Below are positions 63,618 to 64,000 of a stretch of DNA of 64,000 bases, piece after piece (within the stretch, counting starts at the first letter, position 1; every line of letters starts with the position of its first letter). The notes under the pieces are model-generated. The model was not told the origin of the DNA. It worked only from the letters and a program-made list of their open reading frames with translations, and made no database searches. The stretch lies in NCBI GenBank assembly GCA_013365325.1, contig JABVXV010000201.1:1288-65287 (forward strand), given 5' to 3'. The stretch is from Dipetalonema caudispina. Taxonomy: Eukaryota; Nematoda; Chromadorea; Rhabditida; Onchocercidae. A program made the position numbers and the translations under genes.

Positions 63618-64000
63618 CTATAAAATTTGGAATGATTTAGGAAATTCTATAAACGAAGAAAATATGCTGAGGCGAAAACTAAACATCATCTCAATCGCTT
63701 TTTATGCAGTGACCATTCATCATTCCTTAAACAGTTCTCTTATTCTCAGTAAGCATCTTACATTAACTGAATTAGAAACACGCATCGCTTTCTACACAGA
63801 ACAAGAGATCGTGTTTTTCCTCTCAGACATCATATGGCAATGTGCGTCATGAGAACAATTACAAGGCTTCAACCCATTGAAGCTCAAGTGATCCCGAGAA
63901 AAGATGCACATATTATTTCATTAGATCTTTTTGAAACTATGTTGTTTGCGCAGTAAAAAGCTTATTGTTTAAGACTAGTAGAGAACGTAACCTATTAAGA

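Noticed and set aside
63580..63852. 90-aa plus-strand open frame at the right edge
   Set aside because: Its first part is antisense to the syntaxin-5 exon and the rest lies in the intron.

Overview
The window is AT-rich eukaryotic DNA. Its genes are split into many short exons with near-invariant TTTCAG or TTTTAG acceptors, GTAAG or GTATG donors and small introns. Predicted proteins look like nematode versions of animal genes (SPE-39, HRD1/SEL-11, MMS19, syntaxin-5, headcase). The very high A+T content, long poly-A runs and large intergenic spaces suggest a parasitic nematode of the filarial type. That placement is an inference.

Layout. 1-10500: sparse. A possible terminal exon lies at the left edge (84-219, +). 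It is followed by a decayed malic-enzyme pseudogene (about 1843-2396, -), a possible three-exon gene for a tiny secreted protein (4367-5614, +) and a cysteine-rich secreted ET-module/Ly6-like gene (7773-8747, +). 10570-18736 (+): MMS19, about 24 exons. 18805-29246: gene-poor desert with homopolymers and simple repeats. 29247-32796 (+): six-exon F-box protein. 33007-35932: convergent 3' flanks. 35933-39689 (-): headcase (HECA) homologue, 11 exons. 44015-48899 (-): SPE-39/VIPAS39, 12 exons. 51231-53424 (+): unrecognised multi-membrane-segment protein, divergent from spe-39. 53700-53970: degenerate repeat rich in ATCGAT palindromes. 55446-60145 (-): HRD1/synoviolin ER ubiquitin ligase, 11 exons including a 24-nt microexon. 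63417-63617 (-): last exon of syntaxin-5, whose gene continues past the right edge.

Three neighbours (spe-39, HRD1, syntaxin-5) act in the endomembrane system and lie on the minus strand, but they are several kb apart with another gene between two of them, so an operon is not shown. MMS19 serves cytosolic iron-sulphur protein assembly. HRD1 and probably the F-box protein are ubiquitin-ligase components. I traced exons by hand. For MMS19 (from exon 2), F-box, HECA, SPE-39, the membrane protein and HRD1 the reading phase closes through every junction. The most novel-looking items are the two in-frame microexons (HECA, where the cassette duplicates the start of another exon, and HRD1), the orphan membrane protein, the small secreted genes and the ATCGAT repeat.
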